From positions 146,775 through 210,774 of the forward strand of contig NZ_VOOR01000002.1 in NCBI RefSeq assembly GCF_007993045.1: a stretch of 64,000 nt of DNA, in the 5' to 3' direction. The notes below the pieces were generated by a model. It had not been told where the DNA came from and did not search any database. It was given only the letters and a program-made list of their open reading frames with translations. Shown here in pieces: positions 54,467 to 62,842 of this stretch. Both the position numbers and the translations under genes were made by a program. Each line of letters opens with the position of its first letter. The stretch's first letter is position 1. This DNA is from Phaeodactylibacter luteus (GTDB taxonomy: Bacteria > Bacteroidota > Bacteroidia > Chitinophagales > Saprospiraceae).

Positions 54467-54641
54467 CCTTCCAGGTTAATTTTTGAGCCGGGGCTGCCTA
54501 AGCCGCATTCGGACAGCCCCCTGCAGCCCGGCCTCCCCTTTGTACGGAAAGCCTGTTTTTATTGGGCTTATGCGGCTGACTGCTATGCGGCTGCCCTTGC
54601 AGGGGCGGCTGGCAATCCTGACTTAAAACTGACATTCCGGT

Positions 54642-56624
54642 TTATTTCAAAGAGGTGATCCATTTTGCGATCTGCAAGGCCTCATCTTTTGGGACTTGCG
54701 GCATAGGCGCCATAGGCGTCGAATAATCAGGCCAGTTGGCCGGCTCGGGGTTGTAGATCAGCTCCACGATGCGCTCCGGGGAATAATCCCTGGCCGCGAT
54801 GGCTTTGAAGGAAGGCCCGACCTGCCGCTTATCCACTGCATGGCAGGCGGTGCAGGTATTGCGGATCAGCAGGCCTTCCACCGCTGCATAAGTGGGCAGT
54901 GCAAGCTTGGCCTGAGCCGCTTTGCGAGCTTCCGCAGCCTTTTTCCTTTTGGCCTCTGCTTCGGCGCGCTCACGGGCAGCCATTTTCGCCTCAGCGGCTT
55001 CCTGTGCCTTGACACTGCTGTACCTACCCCAGGCATCCTCAGCCAGCACCGTACCTTCAGGGATGTTGTTGAGGGTGTAATAAGCTACAGGGTGCAGCAG
55101 CCCCATGCTCGTGTCTTGGGCCATGCGCAGGCCAGACAGGTCTAGCTCATGGATGTGGTACTGCCGAAGGTTTTTCACCTGCAAGCGTACACTTTTGCCA
55201 TCATCCCCTATCAGCACGCCGGCAATCTCAAGCGGCTGCTCGTGTATGGTCGGGCTTCCGTAAACAGGATGGTACTTATAGATAAACTGCCGGCCTTTGT
55301 ATTGGTCTAAGTCCTTAGCCCGCTCTTTATCCACGGGGAGGGTAAAGGACACTTCGAAGCCGTCCGGCCGGGCTTTTACGGTGTACATCTCAAATGGCAT
55401 GCGGCCCGTCCAAACGAGGCGTTCCAGGCCGGAAGTCTTCGTGCCAGCAGAGCCCCAGCCCCGGTTGGTCTCCCCAGCGTACAAGGAGCCATCATTGCCC
55501 CAGGCCATGCGCAGTACGCCAGACTGGAAGCCAGAGCGGAAATCGAAGGCTACCCCCTGATATTCCCCGTTCACTTTTTCCAAGTCTACCCGCATGATCT
55601 TGCTCTGCCCCTGATCGCTTACGAAGAGCTGCCCGGCAAAGGGGCCGAAAGCTCCACCGGTACGGTCCTCCAGGATTTCAGCATTGGAGATGCCCAAGAT
55701 GCCGTGGGGGAGCCACACTGCCGGCAGCTGTATCTCCGGGAATTCAGATTTCAGCTCGTACAGCAGATCGGGGCTGGCCTCATCGCGGATATTTTCGGGC
55801 TTGACATAACGGCCGTTCTCCTTCACCCGCCGGCGGTCTACTTTGGCGAAGTAGTCATCTTGGGAAAGGCTGAGCGGGGACTCGGGCTGCCCCGTCCATC
55901 GCAAGCCTGCCGGGTGGCCGGTAAAGCTGCCTTTTTTTACGTGCCAAATGCCGCCAGAGCCCATCCAATCGCCCTGATTGTCATCGTAGAAGAACTCGCC
56001 TTCGTATTCGCCAATGCCGCAGGGGGACCGCATGCCGGTAGCCCAAGGCTCCATCTTGCCGTCTTCAGTGATGCGCATCGTCCAGCCCCGCCATGGCACC
56101 CGGCTTTCGCCCCGCCACCATTCTTCGTCTCCGAAAGCTACATTGGCCGTGACCATCATCCCGCCGTCGGGCATGATTTTAGGCCCGTAAGAATACTCGT
56201 GGTAATGCCCCGAGAGCGGCCAGTCGTAAATGGTTTCGTAAAGGTCGGCCACATCGTCCCCATCTGTATCTACGAGCTTGGTGAGCTCGCCGCGCTGAGC
56301 GGCATAAAGGGCGTAATCTTTATAAGCCAGCCCAAGCGGCTCGTGCAGCCCTGTGGCAAACAATTTGTAACGGGGCGCCCGGCCCTCGTACATGTCGGGG
56401 TTTTCTACAATCCAGACATTGCCGCGCCGCGTGCACAGGGCGATCCGCCCATCGGGCAGGGTGGCCATACCGCCGACTTCCAGCAGCATGCCTTCTGGCG
56501 TAGGCAGAGTGATCATCCGGTAGTAGTGGTTTTCTTCGCCTGCAGGCTGGGCAAAGGTGCCCGTGATAGCCAGCCCGCACCACAAGAGGGCTGTCATGAT
56601 ATGTCTTCGGTTCATTTTTACCAT
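54642..56624 (-). CDS. Secreted beta-propeller protein fused to cytochrome c
   Basis: About 660 residues; ATG 56615 is an alternative start. A signal peptide ('IMTALLWCGLAITGTFAQ') leads to a six-bladed-propeller-type region (~35-510) resembling PQQ/NHL sugar-dehydrogenase-like folds. An Ala/Lys/Glu-rich helical linker (~535-575) follows. A C-terminal cytochrome c domain has 'CTACH' at 591-595 and an axial-Met candidate in 'PMAPMPQVP'. It likely passes electrons from a periplasmic oxidation; the substrate is unproven. It overlaps the upstream DUF1080 gene by a few bases. Confidence 0.82.
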   Translation of the reverse strand: MVKMNRRHIMTALLWCGLAITGTFAQPAGEENHYYRMITLPTPEGMLLEVGGMATLPDGRIALCTRRGNVWIVENPDMYEGRAPRYKLFATGLHEPLGLAYKDYALYAAQRGELTKLVDTDGDDVADLYETIYDWPLSGHYHEYSYGPKIMPDGGMMVTANVAFGDEEWWRGESRVPWRGWTMRITEDGKMEPWATGMRSPCGIGEYEGEFFYDDNQGDWMGSGGIWHVKKGSFTGHPAGLRWTGQPESPLSLSQDDYFAKVDRRRVKENGRYVKPENIRDEASPDLLYELKSEFPEIQLPAVWLPHGILGISNAEILEDRTGGAFGPFAGQLFVSDQGQSKIMRVDLEKVNGEYQGVAFDFRSGFQSGVLRMAWGNDGSLYAGETNRGWGSAGTKTSGLERLVWTGRMPFEMYTVKARPDGFEVSFTLPVDKERAKDLDQYKGRQFIYKYHPVYGSPTIHEQPLEIAGVLIGDDGKSVRLQVKNLRQYHIHELDLSGLRMAQDTSMGLLHPVAYYTLNNIPEGTVLAEDAWGRYSSVKAQEAAEAKMAARERAEAEAKRKKAAEARKAAQAKLALPTYAAVEGLLIRNTCTACHAVDKRQVGPSFKAIAARDYSPERIVELIYNPEPANWPDYSTPMAPMPQVPKDEALQIAKWITSLK

Positions 56625-58444
56625 TTTATGTTATACTCCAAATGCTTCCCGAAAGGCATGACCAATTCTGATTGGCCAGCTACCTTTCGTACCGTAGCGT
56701 TGACGCCCGGGGGCAGCTGTACATAGTACTGCCGGTCCACGACATACAAGCCGCCGGTCAGTTGCACGACCTCCTGCCCTTCTGCCAGCTTCGCCATCCC
56801 GTTGAACGGGGCGGAGGCGGTGAGTTGACGGACGAGGCCTTTGCCCTCAGCATCGGGGCGGATATGATCGGACACCAAGAAGGTATCCACTTCGTAGAGG
56901 AATACCGGGTAGCCAGATTCCGGGTCCACTTTGTAGCCTTTGTTGCGGAAGCCAGCGGACTCATCGAGCGCTGAAGGGAAAGCCGCAAGGCTGTCTTTCA
57001 GGCGGGCAAAGCTATGCCCGGTGAAGAGGTAGGCGGGGCTGCCCAAAGGGCGGAAGGAGCCATCCCCCCTGCCCTGCCACATGGGGGTGGCATCTACAAA
57101 ATCCCCCCTCCAGACACAAGCTGGCGAGCCGGTTTTGAGGTCATAGGCATAGTGTACGCCATTCGTGCCCCCAACCCCGATAGCGTGGGTCAAGCGTTGT
57201 TGGCGGTCGCCCTCGAAATCCAAAAATGCGCGGAGCATCCTCGGGCGATTGCCCACTTCATCCAAGATAGGGCCATTGCCCCCGCCGGTGGGCAAGGCGT
57301 CCATAGCATGCAGGGGCAGAGGGTGGCTTGTGGCATTGAACACGCCAAGGCGCAAGGGCAGCCAGCCGGAGTTTTTGTAATACACGAGCTCAATGGGGTT
57401 GTCGCCTTTTTCCAGTTTGACTTCCACGAGCTGCTCCCCGGCATACTGCATAGGGATCTCTGCCGGCTGATTGGCGACGGTCAGCCTTAGCCCGCCTGAG
57501 CACTTGAGCAGCAGCTGATGGGCGCCAGCTTCCTTTGCAGACAAGCTGCCGCGCACGATCATCCCAAAACTGGCCCGCTTGCCGGCCGGTGCAAGGGAGA
57601 GTTTGTCCAGGGGGCCTGCTGCAGCTTTTTCCCCCAAGGCTACCGCTCGGGCCTCCTCAAAGCCCCCTTCGTATAGCTCGTAAGTCAAATCCCGGAACTC
57701 GAGCGGCCGTTCCCGGAGCAGCTGATAGCGGATGTTGCGGAAAGCCACAGGCCCGTGGTCGCCTTGTATCATGAGCGGGCCCAAAGCCGTTTCCTCTTTA
57801 GAGACCGGGCCGCCGGTAGGCCTTGGGATTTCCACGTTCTCGTGGATACGGACCCCGTTCAGGTCTACGGACACGAGGCGGGCATGGCTTACTTTCGCCC
57901 CTGAAGCATCAAAACGGGGCGCTTGGAAGACGATTTTCAGCTGCTGCCAAAGGCCCGGTGCTTTTGCGGCATTTACCAGCGGCGCTTTGCCCATGTATTT
58001 CAGCTCGGGCGCCTGCTCCCAGTTGCGGTAGATGCCGCCGATATCCGAGAAAGAGGGCTGACTGACGCCCCAGCTGTCGAGCAGCTGTACTTCGTAGCGC
58101 CCCTGTAGATAAATGCCAGAATTGGAGCCCTTTGGCATCATCACTTCCAGCTCAAGGATGATATCGCCGTGCTCCCAAGCCGTAAGCAGGTGGTCGCGGG
58201 CATCAGGAGTGTTGTTGTTGAAGAGGATGCCGGTGCCCGGTGCCGCCTGCACCGCCCGCTCCAGATCGTCGTGGATATCGACGGCCGGGTTCATGGCTAC
58301 GCCCCCCACTATTGACCAGTTGCCGGCCTGCGGCTGGAAGGCGGACATATCCGCCAGCGGAAGGCGCACGGTCTCGCTCCGCTGCCCGTACCCCAGCTGT
58401 ATAAACAGCAGGGCCAGCAGCGCTGTGTACCCTAATCTTTGCAT
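56618..58444 (-). CDS. Secreted DUF1080 protein with C-terminal domain
   Basis: A 608-residue exported protein; ATG at 58444 (MQRLGYTALLALLFIQLGYGQ) gives a signal peptide. Residues ~40-240 are a DUF1080 (3-keto-disaccharide hydrolase-type) lectin-like jelly roll: 'GDIILELEVMMPKGSNSGIYLQGRYEVQLLDSWG' in parts. A PA14-like middle (~260-360) and an uncharacterised C-terminal half follow. Family members act on 3-keto-glycosides. It forms a two-gene unit with the propeller-cytochrome gene (7-nt overlap). Confidence 0.82.
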   Translation of the reverse strand: MQRLGYTALLALLFIQLGYGQRSETVRLPLADMSAFQPQAGNWSIVGGVAMNPAVDIHDDLERAVQAAPGTGILFNNNTPDARDHLLTAWEHGDIILELEVMMPKGSNSGIYLQGRYEVQLLDSWGVSQPSFSDIGGIYRNWEQAPELKYMGKAPLVNAAKAPGLWQQLKIVFQAPRFDASGAKVSHARLVSVDLNGVRIHENVEIPRPTGGPVSKEETALGPLMIQGDHGPVAFRNIRYQLLRERPLEFRDLTYELYEGGFEEARAVALGEKAAAGPLDKLSLAPAGKRASFGMIVRGSLSAKEAGAHQLLLKCSGGLRLTVANQPAEIPMQYAGEQLVEVKLEKGDNPIELVYYKNSGWLPLRLGVFNATSHPLPLHAMDALPTGGGNGPILDEVGNRPRMLRAFLDFEGDRQQRLTHAIGVGGTNGVHYAYDLKTGSPACVWRGDFVDATPMWQGRGDGSFRPLGSPAYLFTGHSFARLKDSLAAFPSALDESAGFRNKGYKVDPESGYPVFLYEVDTFLVSDHIRPDAEGKGLVRQLTASAPFNGMAKLAEGQEVVQLTGGLYVVDRQYYVQLPPGVNATVRKVAGQSELVMPFGKHLEYNIKW

Positions 58445-58677
58445 GTTGGTTTCCCTCGTTTGTTGAAAAAAGAAAATCTGATGGTTATCACAGACTAAGG
58501 TAGAAATAATGCACGAGTAGCCCAAATATCCTTTGCCCGTGTGCGCACCCTTTTCAAAACATATCCCAATTATTGATTGCTTTTTCGTAAATTCATCTAA
58601 CAAACTACTTCTTCGCCAAAGAATCGTCATTTTTTGCTACCAGCCGACAAGGAAGCCCGGCGCCAAACCTAATCGAA

Positions 58678-59187
58678 ATGAAAAGAATACTACTGCCCCT
58701 ACTGCTGCAGGCAGCCGCTTATCTCCCCCTTGCTGCACAACCCTCCTATGCACAGCAAGACGAACTGCTCAGCACCCTCTACAGCGTCATTTCCGGAGAA
58801 GCCGGCGAGGCCAGGGACTGGGGCACTTTCCGTGAGCTTTTCCTCCCTGAGGCCAGGCTGGCCCCTTCAAGGGCAGCAACGGATAGCACCAAAGGCAGTT
58901 ACCGGGTGCTCAGCCCGGAAGATTACATCCGCACTTCCGGCAAATGGCTGGAGGAAAATGGTTTTTTCGAAAAAGAGATCCATCGGAGCACACAAGAATA
59001 CGGCAGCATTGCGCATGTTTTCAGCACTTATGAATCCTACCGGAGCGCCTCCGGCAAGGAACCGTTCGCAAGGGGCATCAACAGCATACAGCTGTTCCAC
59101 GATGGGGAGCGGTGGTGGATACTCAGCATTTTCTGGATGGGGGAAACGGCAGCCCACCCCATCCCCAAAGAGTACCTGCCGGACTGA
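58678..59187 (+). CDS. Secreted SnoaL/NTF2-like protein
   Basis: A 169-residue protein with a signal peptide ('ILLPLLLQAAAYLPLAAQ'). The mature part has the cone-shaped NTF2-like pattern: 'LLSTLYSVISGEAGEARDWGTFRELFLPEARL', 'HVFSTYESYR', 'GINSIQLFHDGERWWILSIFW'. No catalytic residues can be named. It is divergent from the DUF1080 gene across a 233-bp gap in which no promoter box was clear. Confidence 0.75.
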   Translation: MKRILLPLLLQAAAYLPLAAQPSYAQQDELLSTLYSVISGEAGEARDWGTFRELFLPEARLAPSRAATDSTKGSYRVLSPEDYIRTSGKWLEENGFFEKEIHRSTQEYGSIAHVFSTYESYRSASGKEPFARGINSIQLFHDGERWWILSIFWMGETAAHPIPKEYLPD

Positions 59188-59236
59188 CAGCTTGAGCGTA
59201 AACCCAAATGTCGCAGGCGGTTATGCTTTTGGGGCT

Positions 59237-59405
59237 CTAGTGCCTCAAGTCATAAATCCTTGCCACCCCAAGTTTCGTTCTTTTCCGCCTACTCTTCGTT
59301 AAAGAACCGCTCCTTTAGCTCGGGCTAAAGTCGCGAACCTTCGCCTTGATTAGCCGGAAAATAACTTCAACTTAATTATCAGAGATTTATGACTTGAGGC
59401 ACTAG
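59237..59405. mobile_element. R2 MITE-like element, copy 2 (169 bp)
   Basis: Same length as the copy at 7204-7372 and closely similar throughout. The 22-bp terminal inverted repeats are perfect here, starting CTAGTGCCTCAAGTCATA. A central CTTTAGC-TCGG-GCTAAAG hairpin is kept. The right end abuts R1 copy I with no gap. Confidence 0.88.
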
Positions 59406-59578
59406 CCTGGCATTGGCCTAGCGCTGCGCAGGGGTGGCCGAAGGCCAGACCCGACGCCTGTAGGGCGAGGGGCCGAGCGGACAGCGAGCCCCGTAGCATA
59501 GCGGCACCTGCCTGCTGGCAGGGGCAGGCCCCTATCCTTGCGGAGGGGGCAGGCCCAAAAAACGACAATCTGGTTTGC
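59405..59578 (-). repeat. R1 intergenic repeat, copy I (long form)
   Basis: Minus-orientation copy with 'GCCTGGCATTGGCCTAGCGC', the 'GACGCCTGTAGGGCGAGG' insert shared with copy F, core 'CCGAGCGGACAGCGAGCCCC' and the 'AAAAAACGACAATCTGG' end shared with copies A and F. It precedes the oxidoreductase gene by 36 bp. Confidence 0.88.
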
Positions 59579-59614
59579 AGCCGACAAATTGTAAAACATC
59601 AACCAACTAGACCT

Positions 59615-60967
59615 ATGTCACAAAATCGGAGATCATTTATCAAAAAGGCCGCACTTGCTGGGGCCGCAGCGGCCAGCGCTACCAAAGCTTACGCTGAAAA
59701 GGGGGCACTGCCCTTTGAAATCATGAGGCGGGCGCCCCGGCCTTCGCCTAAGCAGACACTCCACATCGCCCTCATCGGTGCCGGGGGCATGGGCACCGTG
59801 GATGCCAATACCGCCCTGGAACACGAAGGGGTGCGCATTACTGCCGTTTGCGATTTGTACGATGGCAACCTGGACGCAGCGCGGGAACGCTGGGGGAGCC
59901 ACCTCTTCCTGACCCGCAAGTACGAGGAAGTGCTCAGCCGGACAGACGTGGACGTCGTCATCATCGGCACGCCCGACCACTGGCACAAAGACATCAGCAT
60001 TGCGGCCCTCAAGGCAGGCAAGCACGTGTACTGTGAGAAGCCTATGGTACACAGCATTTCAGAAGGGCATGAGCTCATCAAGGCATGGAGAGATTCTGGC
60101 AAAATCTTCATGGTCGGCAGTCAGGGGCTGTCTTCCCTGGGCAATGAAAAAGCCCGGGAGCTGCTGGCGGCGGGCGTCATCGGCGACATCAACTATGCAG
60201 AAGGCTTCTGGGCCCGTCATTCCCCGGGCGGGGCTTGGCAGTACCCTATCCCCTCTGGCGCCAATGAGCGCACCGTAGACTGGGCGCGCTACGTTTCCAA
60301 TACCACACAGCGGCCCTATGACCCGCTCCGTTTTTTCCGTTGGCGGAATTACCGGGACTACGGCACGGGCATGTCGGGCGACCTCTTCGTACATCTTTTC
60401 TCCAGCCTCCACTTCATCACCAACTCCCTGGGGCCCACTAAGATTGCAGCAATGGGAGGGCTGCGCTATTGGAAGGATGGCAGGGAGGTGCCGGATGTAC
60501 TGCTGGGCATGTTCGATTATCCCGATTCAGAAGCCCATCCTGGCTTCAACCTCTCTCTGCGCTGCAACTTCATCGACGGCACAAGCGGCTCTACTTACCT
60601 CAAAATAAACGGCAGCAAGGGCTCCTTAAATGTGGGCTGGAACGACGTGACCGTGGAGCGCAACAAAACTACCCACCAAGATGACCCCTTCCTGGAAGCG
60701 AAGGAAAAGGAAATGGGCAGTACCTACGCCGGCCGCAAGCAGATGCTCCCGCCTCAGAAGATGGTCTACGAAGTAGAAAAAGGCTACAAAGGCGCACATT
60801 TCGACCACTTTGGCAACCTCTTCCGGGCCATACGGGAAGGAGGGCAGGTAGTGGAAGACCCTGTGTTCGGCTTCCGGGCCTGTGCCCCTGCCCTACTGTG
60901 CAACGACAGCTATTTTGAAGACCGCTATATCCAATGGGACCCTGTGGGCATGAAGGTCATAGGCTAG
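59615..60967 (+). CDS. Tat-exported Gfo/Idh/MocA-family oxidoreductase
   Basis: A 450-residue protein with a twin-arginine signal 'NRRSFIKKAALAGAAAA'. The Rossmann motif is 'IALIGAGGMGTVDANTA'; 'IGTPDHWHKDISIAALKAGKHVYCEKPM' (in parts) is the family hallmark with the catalytic EKP. Such periplasmic members carry tightly bound NAD(H) and oxidise or reduce sugars at C3. It is followed by two DUF1080 genes, forming a likely sugar 3-oxidation/cleavage operon. Confidence 0.9.
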   Translation: MSQNRRSFIKKAALAGAAAASATKAYAEKGALPFEIMRRAPRPSPKQTLHIALIGAGGMGTVDANTALEHEGVRITAVCDLYDGNLDAARERWGSHLFLTRKYEEVLSRTDVDVVIIGTPDHWHKDISIAALKAGKHVYCEKPMVHSISEGHELIKAWRDSGKIFMVGSQGLSSLGNEKARELLAAGVIGDINYAEGFWARHSPGGAWQYPIPSGANERTVDWARYVSNTTQRPYDPLRFFRWRNYRDYGTGMSGDLFVHLFSSLHFITNSLGPTKIAAMGGLRYWKDGREVPDVLLGMFDYPDSEAHPGFNLSLRCNFIDGTSGSTYLKINGSKGSLNVGWNDVTVERNKTTHQDDPFLEAKEKEMGSTYAGRKQMLPPQKMVYEVEKGYKGAHFDHFGNLFRAIREGGQVVEDPVFGFRACAPALLCNDSYFEDRYIQWDPVGMKVIG

Positions 60968-61001
60968 CCCACATTTTTTTTCAAAACTAAAACCAACAAC
61001 C

Positions 61002-61760
61002 ATGAAGTACTTATGGGCTTGGGGCCTTGCACTGTCGATGTACAGCTGCGGGGGCCCGGCGACCACAGAAGCAGCCCCCCCTGCTTCAACAGAAACCGTT
61101 ACGGCTGTAGCCGGCAACACCCTCTCCGAAGCTGAAAAAGCCGAAGGCTGGGCCCTCCTTTTCGACGGGCAATCGGCCGCAGGCTGGCGGGGCTTCAATC
61201 AGGATAGCCTCCCCGGCAGCTGGGCCGCTGAAGGCGGGCTGCTGACGACGGCAGGAACCGGAGGCGATATCGGCGGCGACATCATCTACACCGCACAAGC
61301 ATTCGACAACTTTGAGCTGTACCTGGAATGGAAGATAGAAGAAGCCGGCAACAGCGGTATCTTCTATCATGTGCAAGAAGGCGAGCAGTACCACGCCCTT
61401 TATGAAAATGCCCCGGAATACCAACTGCTGGACGATATCGGCTTCCCACAAGAGCTGGAAGCCTGGCAGACTGTTGGCGCAGATTATGGCATGTATGCCC
61501 CCAAAGAAGACAAGCCCCTGCGCCCCGCAGGGCAATGGAACAGCAGCCGCATCCGGTACACGCCCAATAAGGTGACTTACTGGCTGAACGGGGCTGAAAT
61601 GCTCAGCTTCGACCCTGGTTCCGATGATTGGCAGATGCGCAAGGAAATTGGCAAGTGGAAAGACTACCCCGATTATGGGGCCGCCCGCACCGGATGGATC
61701 GGCCTGCAGGACCACGGAAGCAGAGCCTGGTTTAAGAACATCAAAATCCGCCCGCTATGA
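61002..61760 (+). CDS. DUF1080 lipoprotein
   Basis: A 252-residue protein with a lipobox ('ALSMYSCGG', Cys16), so probably membrane anchored. After a Thr/Ala-rich spacer, the DUF1080 domain begins at 'GWALLFDGQSAAGWRGF' and continues with 'NFELYLEWKIEEAGNSGIFYHV', 'PEYQLLDDIGF' and 'WLNGAEMLSFD'. Family members hydrolyse or eliminate 3-keto-glycosides. 34 bp after the oxidoreductase and overlapping the next gene by ATGA. Confidence 0.88.
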   Translation: MKYLWAWGLALSMYSCGGPATTEAAPPASTETVTAVAGNTLSEAEKAEGWALLFDGQSAAGWRGFNQDSLPGSWAAEGGLLTTAGTGGDIGGDIIYTAQAFDNFELYLEWKIEEAGNSGIFYHVQEGEQYHALYENAPEYQLLDDIGFPQELEAWQTVGADYGMYAPKEDKPLRPAGQWNSSRIRYTPNKVTYWLNGAEMLSFDPGSDDWQMRKEIGKWKDYPDYGAARTGWIGLQDHGSRAWFKNIKIRPL

Positions 61761-62347
61761 AAACCTGCATGACTATTGTCTTGATGAGCACCTCCATCAG
61801 CTTGCTTTCTGCACAAACCCAATTGTTCAATGGGAAAGACCTGAACGGCTGGGAAGCTTATGGCACAGAACAATGGTACGTTGAAGACGGGCTATTGATC
61901 TCCGAAAGCGGGCCGGACAAAGCCTATGGCTACCTCTGCACAACGGAGGCGTACGATGATTTTGTGCTGGCCCTCTCTTTCCTGCAAGAGGCGAACGGCA
62001 ACAGCGGGGTCTTCTTCAGGTCTACCGTTGAAGGCACCAAGGTACAAGGCTGGCAAGTGGAAGTTGCCCCGCCCGGGCTGCATACCGGCGGGATATACGA
62101 ATCCTATGGCAGGGGCTGGCTGGCCAAGCCCGGAGCAGCACAAGAACAGGCCCTGCTCGAAGGCACATGGAATGAGCTAAAGATCAAGGCCAAAGGCCCG
62201 CGCATAACGACTTGGCTGAACGGGCGAAAGATGGTCCGTATCAAAGACCAGAAAATTGGCGAGGGCCAGGGCGGGATCTGCCTTCAGATACATGATGGTG
62301 GCGGGATACGCGTCAAATGGCGGGATTTTTCTTTAAAGGAACGTTGA
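61757..62347 (+). CDS. Secreted DUF1080 protein (single domain)
   Basis: A 196-residue protein with a signal peptide ('CMTIVLMSTSISLLSAQ') and a complete DUF1080 domain: 'LFNGKDLNGWEAYG', 'ANGNSGVFFRSTVEG', 'QVEVAPPGLHTGGIYESYGRGW' (in parts), 'GGICLQIHDGGGIRVKWRDFSL'. It is translationally coupled to the lipoprotein gene by a 4-nt overlap. Its ending is marked by a terminator at 62366. Confidence 0.88.
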   Translation: MKTCMTIVLMSTSISLLSAQTQLFNGKDLNGWEAYGTEQWYVEDGLLISESGPDKAYGYLCTTEAYDDFVLALSFLQEANGNSGVFFRSTVEGTKVQGWQVEVAPPGLHTGGIYESYGRGWLAKPGAAQEQALLEGTWNELKIKAKGPRITTWLNGRKMVRIKDQKIGEGQGGICLQIHDGGGIRVKWRDFSLKER

Positions 62348-62365
62348 TAGAACATCATTAGGGCA

Positions 62366-62391
62366 GGGCGCTTTGCGGCGCCCTTTCTTTT
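62366..62391 (+). terminator. Intrinsic terminator after the DUF1080 operon
   Basis: The stem GGGCGC (62366-62371)/GCGCCC (62378-62383) has a 6-nt loop and is followed by TTTCTTTT. It is 19 bp after the last stop of the operon. Confidence 0.8.
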
Positions 62392-62413
62392 GACTTGCCC
62401 CTGCACAACAAGA

Positions 62414-62524
62414 GGGGCCTGCCCCTGCCGCAAGGAGGGGGCAGGCTGGCAGGTGCCGCTATGCTGCGGGGCTCGCTGCCCGCTCGGCCCTGTCGGGCTT
62501 GCCACCCCTCCGCAGCGCTAGGCC
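62414..62524 (+). repeat. R1 intergenic repeat, copy J
   Basis: Plus-orientation copy: 'GGGGCCTGCCCCTGCCGC', core GGGGCTCGCTGCCCGCTCGG, and a 'CCGCAGCGCTAGGCCG' end. It lies just beyond the terminator of the DUF1080 operon. Confidence 0.85.
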
Positions 62525-62795
62525 GGCGCCAAGGGGTGGCAAGCCCCCACAGGGCAGCCGCACTGGCCTACCGGCAGGCTGTTTTTTATATTGGCAAGCA
62601 GGTAGCATTGTGGCTTTTTTGTATATTGTAGTATTGTCTGGGCTGTAGCTTGGCACGCCGGGCGCTGCAAGCAGGTAGGCTCAGCCTGGGCAAGGTGGGG
62701 AAAAGAACGACAAATTGGGGAGGGAAGTGCGTGTATTAGCGAGTTGCAGGCAAGCTATTGACAATTCAGATAATGCGGCGAGAACTAAAAAGAGT
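62525..62795. other. Spacer between R1 copy J and the Rpn gene
   Basis: No gene seen. A second partial R1-like tail ('AAGGGGTGGCAAGCCC' at ~62531-62546) follows copy J. The composition turns from GC-rich to AT-rich in the last ~60 bp, ahead of the Rpn gene. Confidence 0.4.
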
Positions 62796-62803
62796 TATAT
62801 TTG
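62796..62803 (+). promoter_or_regulatory. TAnnTTTG -7 box of the Rpn gene
   Basis: TATATTTG, 39 bp before the ATG at 62843, matches the -7 consensus. No good -33 element at standard spacing. Confidence 0.45.
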
Positions 62804-62842
62804 TGTTGAATGGTCTAGAATACAAAATAGAATAGCTTGAAA

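Noticed and set aside
55704..56726. 340-codon plus-strand ORF opposite the propeller-cytochrome gene
   Set aside because: Antisense shadow; the minus strand has a signal peptide and a haem motif.
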